From Plecoglossus altivelis (taxonomy: Eukaryota > Chordata > Actinopteri > Osmeriformes > Plecoglossidae): a stretch of 64,000 bases of DNA. This document shows positions 1 to 11,434 of this stretch, in pieces. The DNA is taken from contig BROE01000018.1 of assembly GCA_036571765.1 (NCBI GenBank), positions 14,915,129 to 14,979,128 on the forward strand. The letters run 5' to 3'. Within the stretch, counting starts at the first letter, position 1, and the number at the start of each line of letters is the position of its first letter. A program made the position numbers and the translations under genes. The notes under the pieces were generated by a model. The model was not told the DNA's origin and did no database searches. It saw only the letters and a list, made by a program, of their open reading frames with translations.

Positions 1-119
1 GAGGTGTGGTGGAGAGAGTGTTTGTGCGTTCCGGCACAGGGCGGGCAGAGTCACACAAGGGGAACCCAGAGAGCAGAAGGACTAACAGCTTCTCAACACA
101 CAGGCAGCGAATCAAACTA
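1..119 (+). other. emp1: Possible 5' non-coding exon of emp1
   Basis: The first 119 bases are ordinary mixed-composition sequence and end at a good donor (cta|gtaagtac, intron from 120). The emp1 coding start lies only five bases inside its exon at 6140, so at least one upstream non-coding exon is required, and this is the only clear donor I saw on the + strand before it. The exon could start before the window. Low to moderate confidence, since no transcript evidence is visible. Confidence 0.35.
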
Positions 120-989
120 GTAAGTACACGTCTCTTTTCCTCCCAAAATGTCTTGACAAGTTTTCTCCAAGTAAGTTCGTTTCTGTGGCACATTTTCACA
201 GCTGAACACTTTCATTCAAACTTTAAAGTTTGAAACGTGAAGATGTGTGGGGTTGAACAAAGCTGTTAATTGGTTTGCGATGTTACACGTCGGTCAGGTT
301 TCAGTATGTTGATTGGAAAGGTACAGTTGACCCATAGTCAGCATTAACATGGTTTCCTGTAGAGATGAATGGCGGTAATTGAGATCCATGTGTGTGTTGA
401 TGTGTGTGTGTGTTGATGCCATAAACTCACAAAACATTTTTCACATCGAGTAAAATATGAATCATTCTCAAATTTCTCATGTTAGTTGAGGTAGACAGCA
501 GATACTTATCCAGTTCATCATGTGCTTTGCTGTTTAAGGTGTGCGAGGGTGTGTGAGGGCGTGTATGAGTTTGCCCGCATGCCCCATTACATAAGTCTGT
601 ACGATCCTGGAAGGTTTGGCAAGAGTAACAAAATAGATCTGAAAAGGTTCACAGTATCTCAGTATGACAGAGAGGGTGACTCTGACCGGTTGACCAGTTT
701 TAAAGATCGTTTGTCCATCTCAGGACCTCAGAAGGCGAGAAAATGACACAGAAAGCCTTTTGTGTAAACAGAAAATCTAAACATAGTTGAGTTAATGAAG
801 TAGTGCGCCATCACAATTACAGTCATTTAAAATGTTTATGAGACTGCGTTGGGGCAGGGGGGAGGGGGGGGGAGGAATGGGGAGGACAGTGTAAGGCGAG
901 GTCACACCTGGGGAAGTAGTTGGAAGACCCTCAGACCACTCCCTGGTCCCAGAGGTCTGGTTCATACCGGATACGCGAACTCCGCCCCC

Positions 990-1385
990 ACCTCCTTCCT
1001 CCACCTACATCTCCTGCCTTTTTTCCCCTCTCCTCATCTGTCCTTCCTTCCCCTCTCTTCTCATTCTCCACCCCACCCCTTCGCTCTGTCCCTCCACCCC
1101 TCCTCTCCCCTCTCCCTTCACCCCTCATCTCCTCCTCTCCTTCCTTCCTCCCTCCCTTCCTCCCTCCACCCCTCCTCTCCTTCCTCCCTCCCTCCACTTC
1201 TCCTCTCCTCCCTCCTTCCACTCCTCCTCTCTTCCCTCCCTCCCTCCCCCTTTCCCTTCAAACTCCGTCTATCTCCTCCTTCCACCTCCTCCCTCCTCCT
1301 CCCCCTCCTATCTTCCCTCCTTCCACCCCTCCTCCCTCCCTTCTTCCACCCCTCCTCTCCTTCTGCTCTTCCACACCCATTTGAC
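990..1385. repeat. Polypyrimidine (C/T) tract
   Basis: Nearly 400 bases contain almost only C and T on the + strand (ccctcctctccttcctccctcc and similar). The long reading frames across it encode only P, S, L and F, or G, R and E on the other strand, and are not genes. It lies in the presumed first intron of emp1. Confidence 0.9.
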
Positions 1386-2306
1386 TCCATCGTACTATGG
1401 GATGAGGTTTAGGAGCATGGGGATGAGGCAGAAGTATATAAACAAAGCTTCTAAACCATATGATCCCAGTGGAAAAACGTGTTCTCCCCACATGCCTGCA
1501 TGAAGAAACCAGCTAACTTGAAGTCCAATTTATACGTCTTTAAAACGATAGAATTCGGTGGATGAGCATGTGTGTGCATGAAAGAGTTCTTTTTTTGTGC
1601 GTGCTTTGCATTACGTTGGTTGGGATTTGTTTGGTGTGTGTGTGTGTGTGGTAAGGAGGTATGGCGTTTGGGCGGGGATTGCTAGGTATTCTCTGCAGTT
1701 ATTTCAAGGAGTGGCGGGTTTTGTAGCAAGCCAAAGACAAGTTCCAACTCATCCACCTTCCAACTACTCCACTCTTTATCTCTCTTTCTCTCTCCCTGTG
1801 TCTCCCGCCTTTATTTCAGGCCTGCGGTGCGATTGATCACTATCTTACAGACAACGAACTTTCACTAATCTCTTCCCTAAAACACCCACATAGATCTATC
1901 TCGCACCTCATCTCACACATTTTCAGGAAGGGTGTGTATATGTGTGTGTGGGCATTCGGATGCCCGTGGCAATAGGGTATTTGTATGTGGTGTAAATACT
2001 ATAGATCCTGTTGTCCATCTCTCTCACTCCTGCAACTGACAGGAGCCGGTCTGACAATGGACTATTTGTTACCTTTTCTAGTAAACCTGGTGACCCTATC
2101 TGGGTCGTGCTCCTCACCTGTTATCACACAGTGTCAAACCAGACAGAAAGGCCTGAGAAGCTGCTTTGGGCTTTAGGCCCATATCTTTCACCCATATCCT
2201 CCCTCCTGTTTGCTGCCACTGCTTGCCTACGGCTGTCTCTCATCATGCCTTTTAATAACAAACCTCTCCCTCTCTCTCCCTCTCCCTCTCTGTCTCTCCC
2301 TCTCTG

Positions 2307-2399
<93 letters not shown>

Positions 2400-2717
2400 G
2401 TCTCTGTCTGTCTGTCTGTCTGTCTGTCTGTCATCTGTCGTGGTTCTTGTCTTGTTTCTTGGTTCTATATTTTGTTTCCTCGTCCTGTGTCTGGCTGCTC
2501 TCCATGCTACTCTAGCCATCCATACTATTATCATCTGCTCTCTGTCTCTTCTTTCGAGGTCTTTCTACTCTCTCTTGTCTACTAGTCTTAGTCTCTCTGT
2601 ACATACACAGTGGTTCTTACTCTGTCTCTCTGTCGCTCTCTCTCTCTCTCTCTCTCTCTGACTGCTCTCTAGGTTTCTTTCACCCTTTAACATGCACACG
2701 TACACACACACACTCAT

Positions 2718-2753
<36 letters not shown>

Positions 2754-2802
2754 GGCTCTCTTCTCATGTCTCTCTCTCTCTGTCATCTACCTCTCTCCCC
2801 AG

Positions 2803-4860
2803 TCAACATTGTTGATCCTATCTAGCCCCTCATCCTTTCCTCACTACACATCGCTTGCCCGTTTGGGCATCATCCTCCTGCTAGTTGCTACCATCGACAA
2901 TGTAAGTACCACACATCACACGCCCCTCCCTGATGTCCAGTTTCCTCAAAGCGCATCACCCACACACGCTGACAGAGCGAGTAGGAGAGATTGTTCTATT
3001 TTTCTATCCGGCTGCTATTTCTATCACCAGAGCAGGGTCATGTAGCCTTTTGCTGACTCTGCCAAGAATGTTTGGCGCTAGGTGGGAAGGCACCCCAAAG
3101 ATTGTTTTCCCACCCTTTGACAAAAACAACCAAGCCTAGATTTGAATTTGAAAGGATTTTTTTCCTAATGGAAATGTCATTTCCAACTACAATTGAGGAG
3201 GTCAAATGAAGAATGTAGATTTTATGACGCACAAATACGCAAGCATGAAGGACCCTCCGTTGTGAGCAGATTGGACTGAGTCGGTATATGGGGAATAATC
3301 CTTGACCCTGAATTACGGCAGCGCACGGATCTGTCTTTTGCAATGTTGAAGAGCATCCGTGTGATTTGGCTCCTCGGATATTGATCTTCAGCTCCGTGGT
3401 GGTCTGTTGTGTCTAGAGGCCCATTGTTGTGCTTGAGATCCTGTCACTTAAGCTGTTGGGTCTGACTGATAGACGCGTTTAACCCTGTGGAGCTTCATCA
3501 TATTATCTGTCATCTAAGGTTGGCGATTGTGTTTTGTTGCCTGATCGTTGACTGCCTCACGTTTTTGTGCAGAAAACACCCAGTAAGCGGACGTTCTCTG
3601 CAGGCGTCCCCGCAGATTGTGTGAGTATGGCGGTGGTGGTCTGTGGTGTCCTGTGTGCTGTCGTGCTATTCGTTGTGGTGTGCAGTGTGTGTGTGTGATG
3701 TGGAGTGATGCATCAGCGAGGAGTATTACCGATGATGGTTCTAACCTTGTGTGGTTTGGTGATGGTGTGGTGATGGTGTGGTTTGGTGATGTGTTTTGTG
3801 AGTGGGTGTGTTTGTGTGGTTGTGTGCGTGGTCTGCCCGTTTTGTGATGGGCTCGTATCTGTGTGTTGTTGTGAAAAAGTGACGGTTTAAAATTGCGTGT
3901 AAGGGATTTGCTGTGTGGTCCATGTGTCTGCGCTTGTGTTTTTATGGTGCGCTTCTTGTATCAGTGTGTTGGCTGTTCTGTGGTTGTAGTGTGCGTGTGT
4001 AGGCGCTGCATTAGTTGTAGTCTCTGTTGTTTGCGACTGATCATGTGGATCCAACCGATTGGTGTTACGGGTGTGCACGTGTATTGTTTTGGACTGGCAT
4101 GTCTGTAGTAGACGTGTGTTTGTGTAGCGTTGAATGTGGTGGTAGCGTGTGGCTTTTTACTAGATTGTGTGTGTGGTGTGCGTGTACGCCAGCCTGCGCT
4201 GGTGTATTTCACGTCCTGTGTGGCAGCTCACCTACACACCGTGTGTGTTAGATTCCAGACTTTCTCTTAACAAGGATGTTATAGCGACAGATCCATTCCA
4301 GAGGCACCGGTGGAATGTCAACTCTCTTGGAGCCTGAAGGCTTTTCTTCACACGTTGCGACAGAACAGCCTTCAGGGCACATAAGCCAGCCCCGTAAATA
4401 AGATGACTTGTGAACCAGACATCACTTTCCTTGTCGAAATTGATTCACGTTGGTGAAGTGTTAGCATACCAGACAGACAGCCTGTCCAACCAACCACGTT
4501 CATACATAGACAGACACCCTGTCCAACCAACCACGTTCATACATAGACAGACACCCTGTCCAATCAACCACCTTCGTGTATAGACAAACACCCACCTGGA
4601 CTGTTTCACCTTTCCAACCACTCTGGACCCGTTTCCGTCTCTGCGAACTCCGTTAATGTCGATTTGTCATCCAGCAAATGTAAAGAGGGTTTTTTCGAAG
4701 ACTAACGTCAATGATCTTCTGTTCTCCTGGCAGGCCTGGTGGTTCACGAGCAACACCTCCACAGATGTCTGGTTCAGGTGGATCAACCCTCACTCGTATG
4801 ATGTTTGAACGGAGGTGGAATACCCAGATGCTTCTCCCTATCGACTTACCCCCAAATAGT
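2803..4860 (+). pseudogene. Damaged upstream copy of emp1 coding exons 1 and 2
   Basis: Bases 2803-2901 match the first emp1 coding exon (6140-6222) but carry about 16 extra bases. One inserted T destroys the start codon (acattg instead of acatg), and other insertions shift the frame. Bases from 4734 match the second coding exon (7536-7638) exactly for about 55 bases. They then diverge, reach an in-frame stop (gtttga) and lose the donor site. There is no copy of coding exons 3 or 4. It cannot encode an EMP. It may be an assembly artefact rather than a biological pseudogene (see findings). Confidence 0.85.
4472..4585. repeat. 37-bp tandem repeat, about three units
   Basis: A unit containing cagacaccctgtccaa, ccaaccacgttc and atacatag is repeated about three times here. 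The equivalent place in the downstream copy (about 7311-7385) has two units. The last unit is slightly diverged (aatcaaccaccttcgtg). Confidence 0.75.
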
Positions 4861-5702
4861 GTGTTTGTATTGCGTCGAGACATAACGTGTCAGACACACC
4901 ACACAACACACATAGCACAACATACGTGTACCACAACACTACACACCATCCGAAAACGCAACACATTGGCGCACACATTGGTTCCCAAAGTACCCTCTAG
5001 CATAATGTACAGTCAGGGTGTGTAGTTAAAGGTATGAAGTTTTTTTTATGTGAATGCATGGGAATAGAAGAGAAATGAGATACCAAATCGAGTGGCTAAG
5101 ACGATGAGATGGACATCTGTCTGTCTGATAATGACTCAAACCTCCAGAATCCCTTCAGAAGCAGATATTAGTAAACATAATATGGAGTGACCGTTTGTGG
5201 CCTTGACGCAAGGATGGATTTGAAGGCTGACTCGCAAAAATAAGCGTGCTCATTTAGGAATATATGTTGAAAGTTGCGCTCGTTACATAAGTTCTCTCGC
5301 AAAACAGCAATAAAAGGAAATGTTCAGCCCAAAATGTAGTCAAAATAGTAGCCCAAAAATGCAAAAAAAAAGAATACAACTCAGATAAAGATGAAATAAA
5401 ACTCTTATCGAAGTCACTATAAGATAAGATTTAATTAGAATGAATGTATCGTATAACGTAGGGCGAGCATATGAGCGCTAAGTCGAGTTAAACATTGACT
5501 TAAAGCCCGGCCCTTGACGGCGTTATGAGTATATAATTTCAGTTAGTCTTGTTGTCGACTCCTTTGATTATTTAGTGTTCTCGTTTGTTTTTCCAACTCG
5601 CCAGTTGATCCATAGAAAGCACAAAGGCCTCAGACAAGGAAGTGACTTACTGTAGGGGTGTTCCAGCGTTGAACGCAATCATAACGCTGTGTTTTATTGA
5701 GC

Positions 5703-6137
<435 letters not shown>

Positions 6138-6144
6138 AGTCAAC

Positions 6145-8228
6145 ATGTTGATCCTTCTAGCCCTCATCTTCCTCCTACACATCGCTGGCATCATCCTCCT
6201 GCTAGTCGCTACCATCGACAATGTAAGTACCACACATCACACGCCCCTCCCTGATGTCCAGTTTCCTCAAAGCGCATCACCCACACACGCTGACAGAGCG
6301 AGTAGGAGAGATTGTTCTATTTTTCTATCCGGCTGCTATTTCTATCACCAGAGCAGGGTCATGTAGCCTTTTGCTGACTCTGCCAAGAATGTTTGGCGCT
6401 AGGTGGGAAGGCACCCCAAAGATTGTTTTCCCACCCTTTGACAAAAACAACCAAGCCTAGATTTGAATTTGAAAGGATTTTTTTCCTAATGGAAATGTCA
6501 TTTCCAACTACAATTGAGGAGGTCAAATGAAGAATGTAGATTTTATGTGAGCAGTTGGACTGGAGAATATCCTTGAGCCCTGATACGGGCTGGATGTGTG
6601 TGCAATGTTGAAGTAGATCCGCTGCTATTGGCTCCTCGGATGATCTTCAGCTCCGTGGTTGGTTGTTGTGTCTGGGCCCATTGTTGTGCTTGTCTGTCAT
6701 AAGCTGTGGTTGACTGATAGCCAGGTTAACCCATGTGGAGTCATCATTTAGTCTGTCTCAGGGGTGTGTTTGTGCCTGTGTATGCGTGTGGTGTGCGTGT
6801 GTGTGGTGTGTGTTGTGTGTATGTGTGTGGTGTGCGTGTGTGGTGTGTGTGGTGTGTGTGGTGTGTTTGTGTGGTGTGTGTGTGGTGTGTGTGTGTGTGG
6901 TGTGTTTGTGTGTGGTGTGTTTGTGTGGTGTGTGTGTGTGTGATGTGCGTGTGTGGTGTGCGTGTGTGGTGTCTGTGTGGTGTGTGTGTGTGTGTGGTGT
7001 GCGTGTGGTGTGTGTGTGTGGTGTGCGTGTACGCCAGCCTGCGCTGGTGTATTTCACGTCCTGTGTGGCAGCTCACCTACACACCGTGTGTGTTAGATTC
7101 CAGACTTAACAAGGATGTTATAGCGACAGATCCATTCCAGAGGCACCGGTGGAATGTCAACTCTCTTGGAGCCTGAAGGCTTTTCTTCACACGTTGCGAC
7201 AGAACAGCCTTCAGGGCACATAAGCCAGCCCCGTAAATAAGATGACTTGTGAACCAGACATCACTTTCCTTGTCGAAATTGATTCACGTTGGTGAAGTGT
7301 TAGCATACCAGACAGACAGCCTGTCCAACCAACCACGTTCATACATAGACAGACACCCTGTCCAATCAACCACCTTCGTGTATAGACAAACACCCACCTG
7401 GACTGTTTCACCTTTCCAACCACTCTGGACCCGTTTCCGTCTCTGCGAACTCCGTTAATGTCGATTTGTCATCCAGCAAATGTAAAGAGGGTTTTTTCGA
7501 AGACTAACGTCAATGATCTTCTGTTCTCCTGGCAGGCCTGGTGGTTCACGAGCAACACCTCCACAGATGTCTGGTTCAGGTGGATCAACGTGAACGGAGT
7601 GTGGAATACCACAGATCTCCCCTCGACTTACCCCCAAGGTACACACACATACGTGCATACACACACACACACACACATACGTGCACAAACACACACACAC
7701 AAACGCACACATGCACACAGTGTTCCCAAAGTTCCCCTCAGGCAAATGTACAGTCTATGTGTGTGTGTGTGTGTAGAGAGAAAGAGCCAAACAGTGGCTA
7801 GATTGATGAATCTGTCTGTGAATGACTCAGAACGCCAGAACAGAAAGAAACAGGGCGTGACCAGATCACTGAAGGGACGCTGGCCGGTATTGTTGAAGTT
7901 TCGCCGCAATTCTCGCTAAATGTTTTCCCAATGAGTCATGGCCCATGAATAAACAATGATCACTAAGAAGATGGACGTGGAATGAGCTGTGACAGGCTGA
8001 CGGAGAAGTTAGCTTTGCGACTCCTTTGATTATTTTGTTCTCGTGTTGTCCAAACACAGTGACATGGGAAAGCAAAGGTGAAGGAGTTGCTGTTCCAGTT
8101 GAACAATCAACTGTTTATTGACTCGTGTTTCTGTATGTAGAAGCTCAGTGATGAGATACCTGGAGGCATCTATCTGTCCGCATTAGGAAATGTTGCATTC
8201 TGTGCGTGCCATGTTTGGGTTAGGGTTA

Positions 8229-8294
<66 letters not shown>

Positions 8295-9171
8295 CTCTCT
8301 CTGTATCTCTCTCTCTCTCTCTCTGCCTCTCTCCCCCTCTGTCTTTCTCTCTCTCTCTATCTCTCTCTCTCTCCCCCTCTGTCTGTCTCTCCGTCTCGCT
8401 CTGTCTCCCTCTACAGAGTATCTACAGGCGGTGCAGGCCAGCTCGGTGCTAGCCTGTGTGTTCTCCATCCTGGGCATTTTTGTGTTTGTGGCGCAACTCT
8501 TCACCCTAGCCAAGGGAAAGAGGTTTACCTTCTCTGGAATCTTCCAGCTGCTAGCCTGTGAGTACCATCTCAGATCCCCTCTGTGGGTATTGTTGCATGT
8601 GTCTGTTTGCTGGGAGTTTTCAATTCATTTATTTATGCTTTGGTTCATGTCTCTTTAAACTACCTCTATATATCGACCTCTCTGTGTCTGTCTCTGTCTC
8701 TCTCTCTTTCACGCTTTCTCTGTCTTTCACACTCTCTCTGTCTCTCTCACACACACTCACGCTCTGTCTCTCTCACACTCTCACTTTCTCTGTCTCTCTC
8801 TCTGTCTCTCTAACACACACACACACACACACACACTCTCACTCTTTGTCTTCTTTCACACTCTCACTCCCTCTGTCTCTCTGTCTCTCTCTCACGCACA
8901 CAAACACTGTCTCTCTGTCTCTGTCTCTCTCTCTTTCTCTCTCTCACACACATACACACACACACAAACCATCTCTCTCACACACACCCTGTTTCTCTCT
9001 TTCTCACACACACACGGTCTCTCTCTGTCTCTCACACACACCCTGTCTCTCTCTCTCACACACACTGTCTCTGTCTCTCTCACACGCCCTGCCTCTCTCT
9101 GTCTCTCTCTCGCACACATACACACACACCGTCTCTCTGTCTCTCTCTCGGTCTCTCTCTCGGTCTCTCTT

Positions 9172-9213
<42 letters not shown>

Positions 9214-9617
9214 CGTCTCTCTCTCACACACCCTGTTTCTCTCTGTGTCTCTCACACACACCCTATCTCTCTCTCTCTGTCTCTCTCTCACACACTGTCT
9301 CTGTCTCTCTCACACGCCCTGCCTCTCTCTGTCTCTCTCTCGCACACATACACACACCGTCTCTCTGTCTCTCTCACACACACTGTCTCTCTCACACACA
9401 CACAACACAAACACTTTCTCACCGCCATCTTCCCCTCCCTCTGCATCCCTCCCCAGGCCTGTGCATCATGATCGCGGCGTCCATCTACACGGACATCTTC
9501 CACAAGCAGGAGAACTTCGGCTGGTACGGCCACAGCTTCATCCTGGCCTGGATCTCCTTCGCCTTCACCTTCATCTCCTGCGTCATCTACTTCGTCCTCC
9601 GCAAGAAGACCGCGTGA
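6145..9617 (+). CDS. emp1: Epithelial membrane protein (PMP22/EMP/claudin superfamily), emp1
   Basis: Four coding exons join in frame: 6145-6222, 7536-7638, 8417-8557 and 9457-9617, all with GT-AG borders, giving 160 aa. The product is a tetraspan membrane protein. TM1 is about residues 2-24, followed by an extracellular loop with the AWW motif and two N-glycosylation sequons (NTS, NTT). TM2 is about 68-90, TM3 about 101-119 and TM4 about 134-155, and the tail ends LRKKTA. Length fits EMP1/EMP2/PMP22 (about 157-167 aa). The ATG at 6145 is the first in its exon and starts MLILLALIF, as family members do. EMPs act at the plasma membrane in adhesion, growth and membrane organisation. Residue motifs such as LCIMIAASIYTD resemble EMP2, but the neighbours gsg1 and grin2b point to EMP1. 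Introns are packed with CT, CTGT and TG repeats. Confidence 0.88.
6760..7035. repeat. TG-rich microsatellite
   Basis: Irregular gtgtgtgg / tgtgtttgtg repeats in emp1 intron. The counterpart in the duplicate (about 3617-4180) is the same kind of sequence but much more degenerate. Confidence 0.85.
8229..8410. repeat. CT microsatellite abutting emp1 coding exon 3
   Basis: A (CT)n array of about 60 bases is followed by imperfect ctctgtat and ctccctctg units. It reaches to within a few bases of the acceptor at 8416. Confidence 0.92.
8660..9420. repeat. CT/CA compound microsatellite filling emp1 last intron
   Basis: Almost the whole intron 8558-9456 is ctctctgtct and cacacaca in alternating runs. 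The long open frame across it translates to SLSLS/HTHTH and is a low-complexity artefact. Confidence 0.92.
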
Positions 9618-10404
9618 GGAAGAGGAGGGTGAAGTAGAGGAAGAGCGAGGCCGTCCTGGGAGCCAACGTCCTTGGCCGCGATCTTGATTTTGTAATTTTG
9701 TTTTTTTTTCGTACTGGAGAATTTTCTTGGTTTTTCCTCGTATGGTGTTTATGTTTTTGTATCGGTAGGCGTTGAACTTTGATTGATTTTGAATATAACT
9801 CTTGGCATTTCTCGCGTCACAACGACTCCCAACGTACCACGTTCCTACTAACACCTCAGCCCATGCCAAGGATGACGTACACTTTCTGAATAGTTTTGTT
9901 TCGCGTATTGAATCAAGCATCACCTTGTGCGGGTTCATCCCTAAACTGAACGTTATATGATGTTGTGTTACTAGGCAGTGCTGTTCCGTATAGTTAATAT
10001 TTCGTTTTCATTATTCAATTTGGAACTGGACTTGTGGGAGAGAGTTTGCACTTATGATACTGCCCCTCTATGCCCTCTCTTTCGAAACAGGCCACAGAAT
10101 GGTCATAATTGCAGGTGACGACTTCACACATTGAGCCTTACTTAGCTAGACGAATTTCTCTGTTGGACCCATAGTAATATTAGCCTATCGTGCAGAGAGA
10201 ACCGCCTAGAGTCAGGCGGATTGTGACCTCATCAGAACGCAGCAGAGCAGATCCTATTTCGGGCTGAGTCGAAAACCCTCATTACTCCAAATGACTAAGA
10301 GCTCCTGCAGGGCGTGCTGATCAGAGCCATGCCATGCCTGTCCACTAGGGGCAGTGGCGAGTCAGAGCAAACCCAACATCTGAATCTGAATTTCAAAACC
10401 CAGA

Positions 10405-10461
10405 CAGGCAGACAGACAGACAGACAGACAGACAGACAGGCAGATAGACAGGCAGACAAGT

Positions 10462-10546
<85 letters not shown>

Positions 10547-10592
10547 GGCAGGCAGGCAGGCAGGCAGGCAGACAGGCAGGCAGGCAGGCAGA
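10405..10592. repeat. CAGA/CAGG tetranucleotide array
   Basis: About 45 consecutive four-base units switch between caga and cagg in blocks. It probably lies inside the emp1 3' UTR. The reverse strand gives the CLSVCLPA reading frames, which are not genes. Confidence 0.93.
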
Positions 10593-11018
10593 TGTGCCAC
10601 AAAGATAAATTACGCCAGGGATGTGTCTCACGGTTGGTATGGGACGAAGTCATTCGAATCAAGCCTGCCCTAAGTATGACCTGTTTTTGTAAACCGTCTA
10701 CGTCAGCAAGACAGAAGACAGACAGACAGAGACCATGACTTCCTGGTGGCTACAATGTCCCCTTTTACTGCACGATCAAATACATGTAGCAAATGTGTTT
10801 GGTTACCTGTATGTCATGCATGTCTGACGTTTATTTTTGTTACTTTGTTGATTATTATTATCATTATGATATTGCTGATGATTTATATTAAAACTAAATT
10901 GAAATATACACTTTTGCTTGAGTTGTTTCAAGTCTGACTTGAGAGAGCAGAGTACGTCTTAAAACCCACGCAGATTTTGGCAAGAAGAAAAAACCTTGAA
11001 ATGGAAACGTTCCCAAGC

Positions 11019-11024
11019 TTTATT
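11019..11024 (-). promoter_or_regulatory. gsg1: Candidate gsg1 polyadenylation signal AATAAA
   Basis: The + strand reads agctttatttaaag, which is AATAAA on the - strand, 411 bases downstream of the gsg1 stop. It is the first canonical signal I saw after the stop on that strand. Confidence 0.5.
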
Positions 11025-11067
11025 TAAAGAAAACATCGTGGGCAGTATTTCAATGAGCCAATGAACC

Positions 11068-11073
11068 AATAAA
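11068..11073 (+). promoter_or_regulatory. emp1: Candidate emp1 polyadenylation signal AATAAA
   Basis: The sequence aaccaataaaacac carries a canonical AATAAA on the + strand, 1.45 kb after the emp1 stop. An ATTAAA variant at 10,887-10,892 is the alternative. Its position only about 45 bases from the opposing gsg1 signal would make the two genes overlap tail to tail. Confidence 0.4.
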
Positions 11074-11324
11074 ACACAATTGACAGATGTTTCACCTTTT
11101 ATGATTAGCACTGCGATGCTAGTGCTTTACCAAGCATCATTCCAGATCTTTCCAGTTACTTTAACACTTGCTGGAGCCTTGGCTGTCATGTGAGTTTGGT
11201 TAGCATTTTTTTTTAAAGAACCATCTCCATGGATTCTACAGCGCCAGACACGACCAATCAAGCAGAGCATAACACAGGATTAAAAGGGTTTGCCCTGGTG
11301 TGTGGACCCAGGTGTGGGGAGAGG

Positions 11325-11420
11325 TACAGGTGAAGTACAGGTGAGGTGCAGGCGAGGTACAGGTGAGGTGCAGGTGAGGTGCAGGTGAGGTGCAGGTGAG
11401 GTACAGGTGAGGTGCAGGTG
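11325..11420. repeat. 10-bp minisatellite (gaggtgcagg / gaggtacagg)
   Basis: About nine or ten units of a ten-base motif alternate between gaggtgcagg and gaggtacagg, just downstream of the gsg1 stop, hence in its 3' UTR on the - strand (units read cacctgcacc / cacctgtacc). Confidence 0.9.
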
Positions 11421-11434
11421 TCCTGGATGTGCCG

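Larger units (their letters stand above)
2266..5702. repeat. Tandem duplication, upstream noisy copy
   Basis: This unit repeats the order of 5703-8125: CT/CTGT microsatellite, emp1 exon, intron, TG tract, exon, intron. Some blocks are essentially identical (2902-3226 versus 6223-6546; about 4178-4790 versus 7021-7572). Others differ by many scattered small insertions (3227-3600 and 4790-5702). Around 5580-5700 the noisy tail still tracks 8025-8123, so the two units directly abut. Confidence 0.8.
9618..11073 (+). other. emp1: Presumed emp1 3' UTR
   Basis: Sequence after the emp1 stop has no coding content. It holds a CAGA/CAGG tetranucleotide array (10,405-10,592) and two possible + strand polyadenylation signals, ATTAAA at 10,887 and AATAAA at 11,068. 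The true end is not known. Confidence 0.5.

Noticed and set aside
2800..4860. A second functional EMP gene
   Set aside because: It has no start codon, is frameshifted, has an in-frame stop and a missing donor, and lacks copies of the last two exons.
8558..9637. Open frame of 359 residues on the + strand
   Set aside because: It is CT/CA repeat read-through that overlaps the last emp1 exon in the wrong frame. The spliced emp1 model explains the real coding part.
10405..10592. CRISPR-like array
   Set aside because: It is a continuous tetranucleotide microsatellite without spacers, in a vertebrate gene region.
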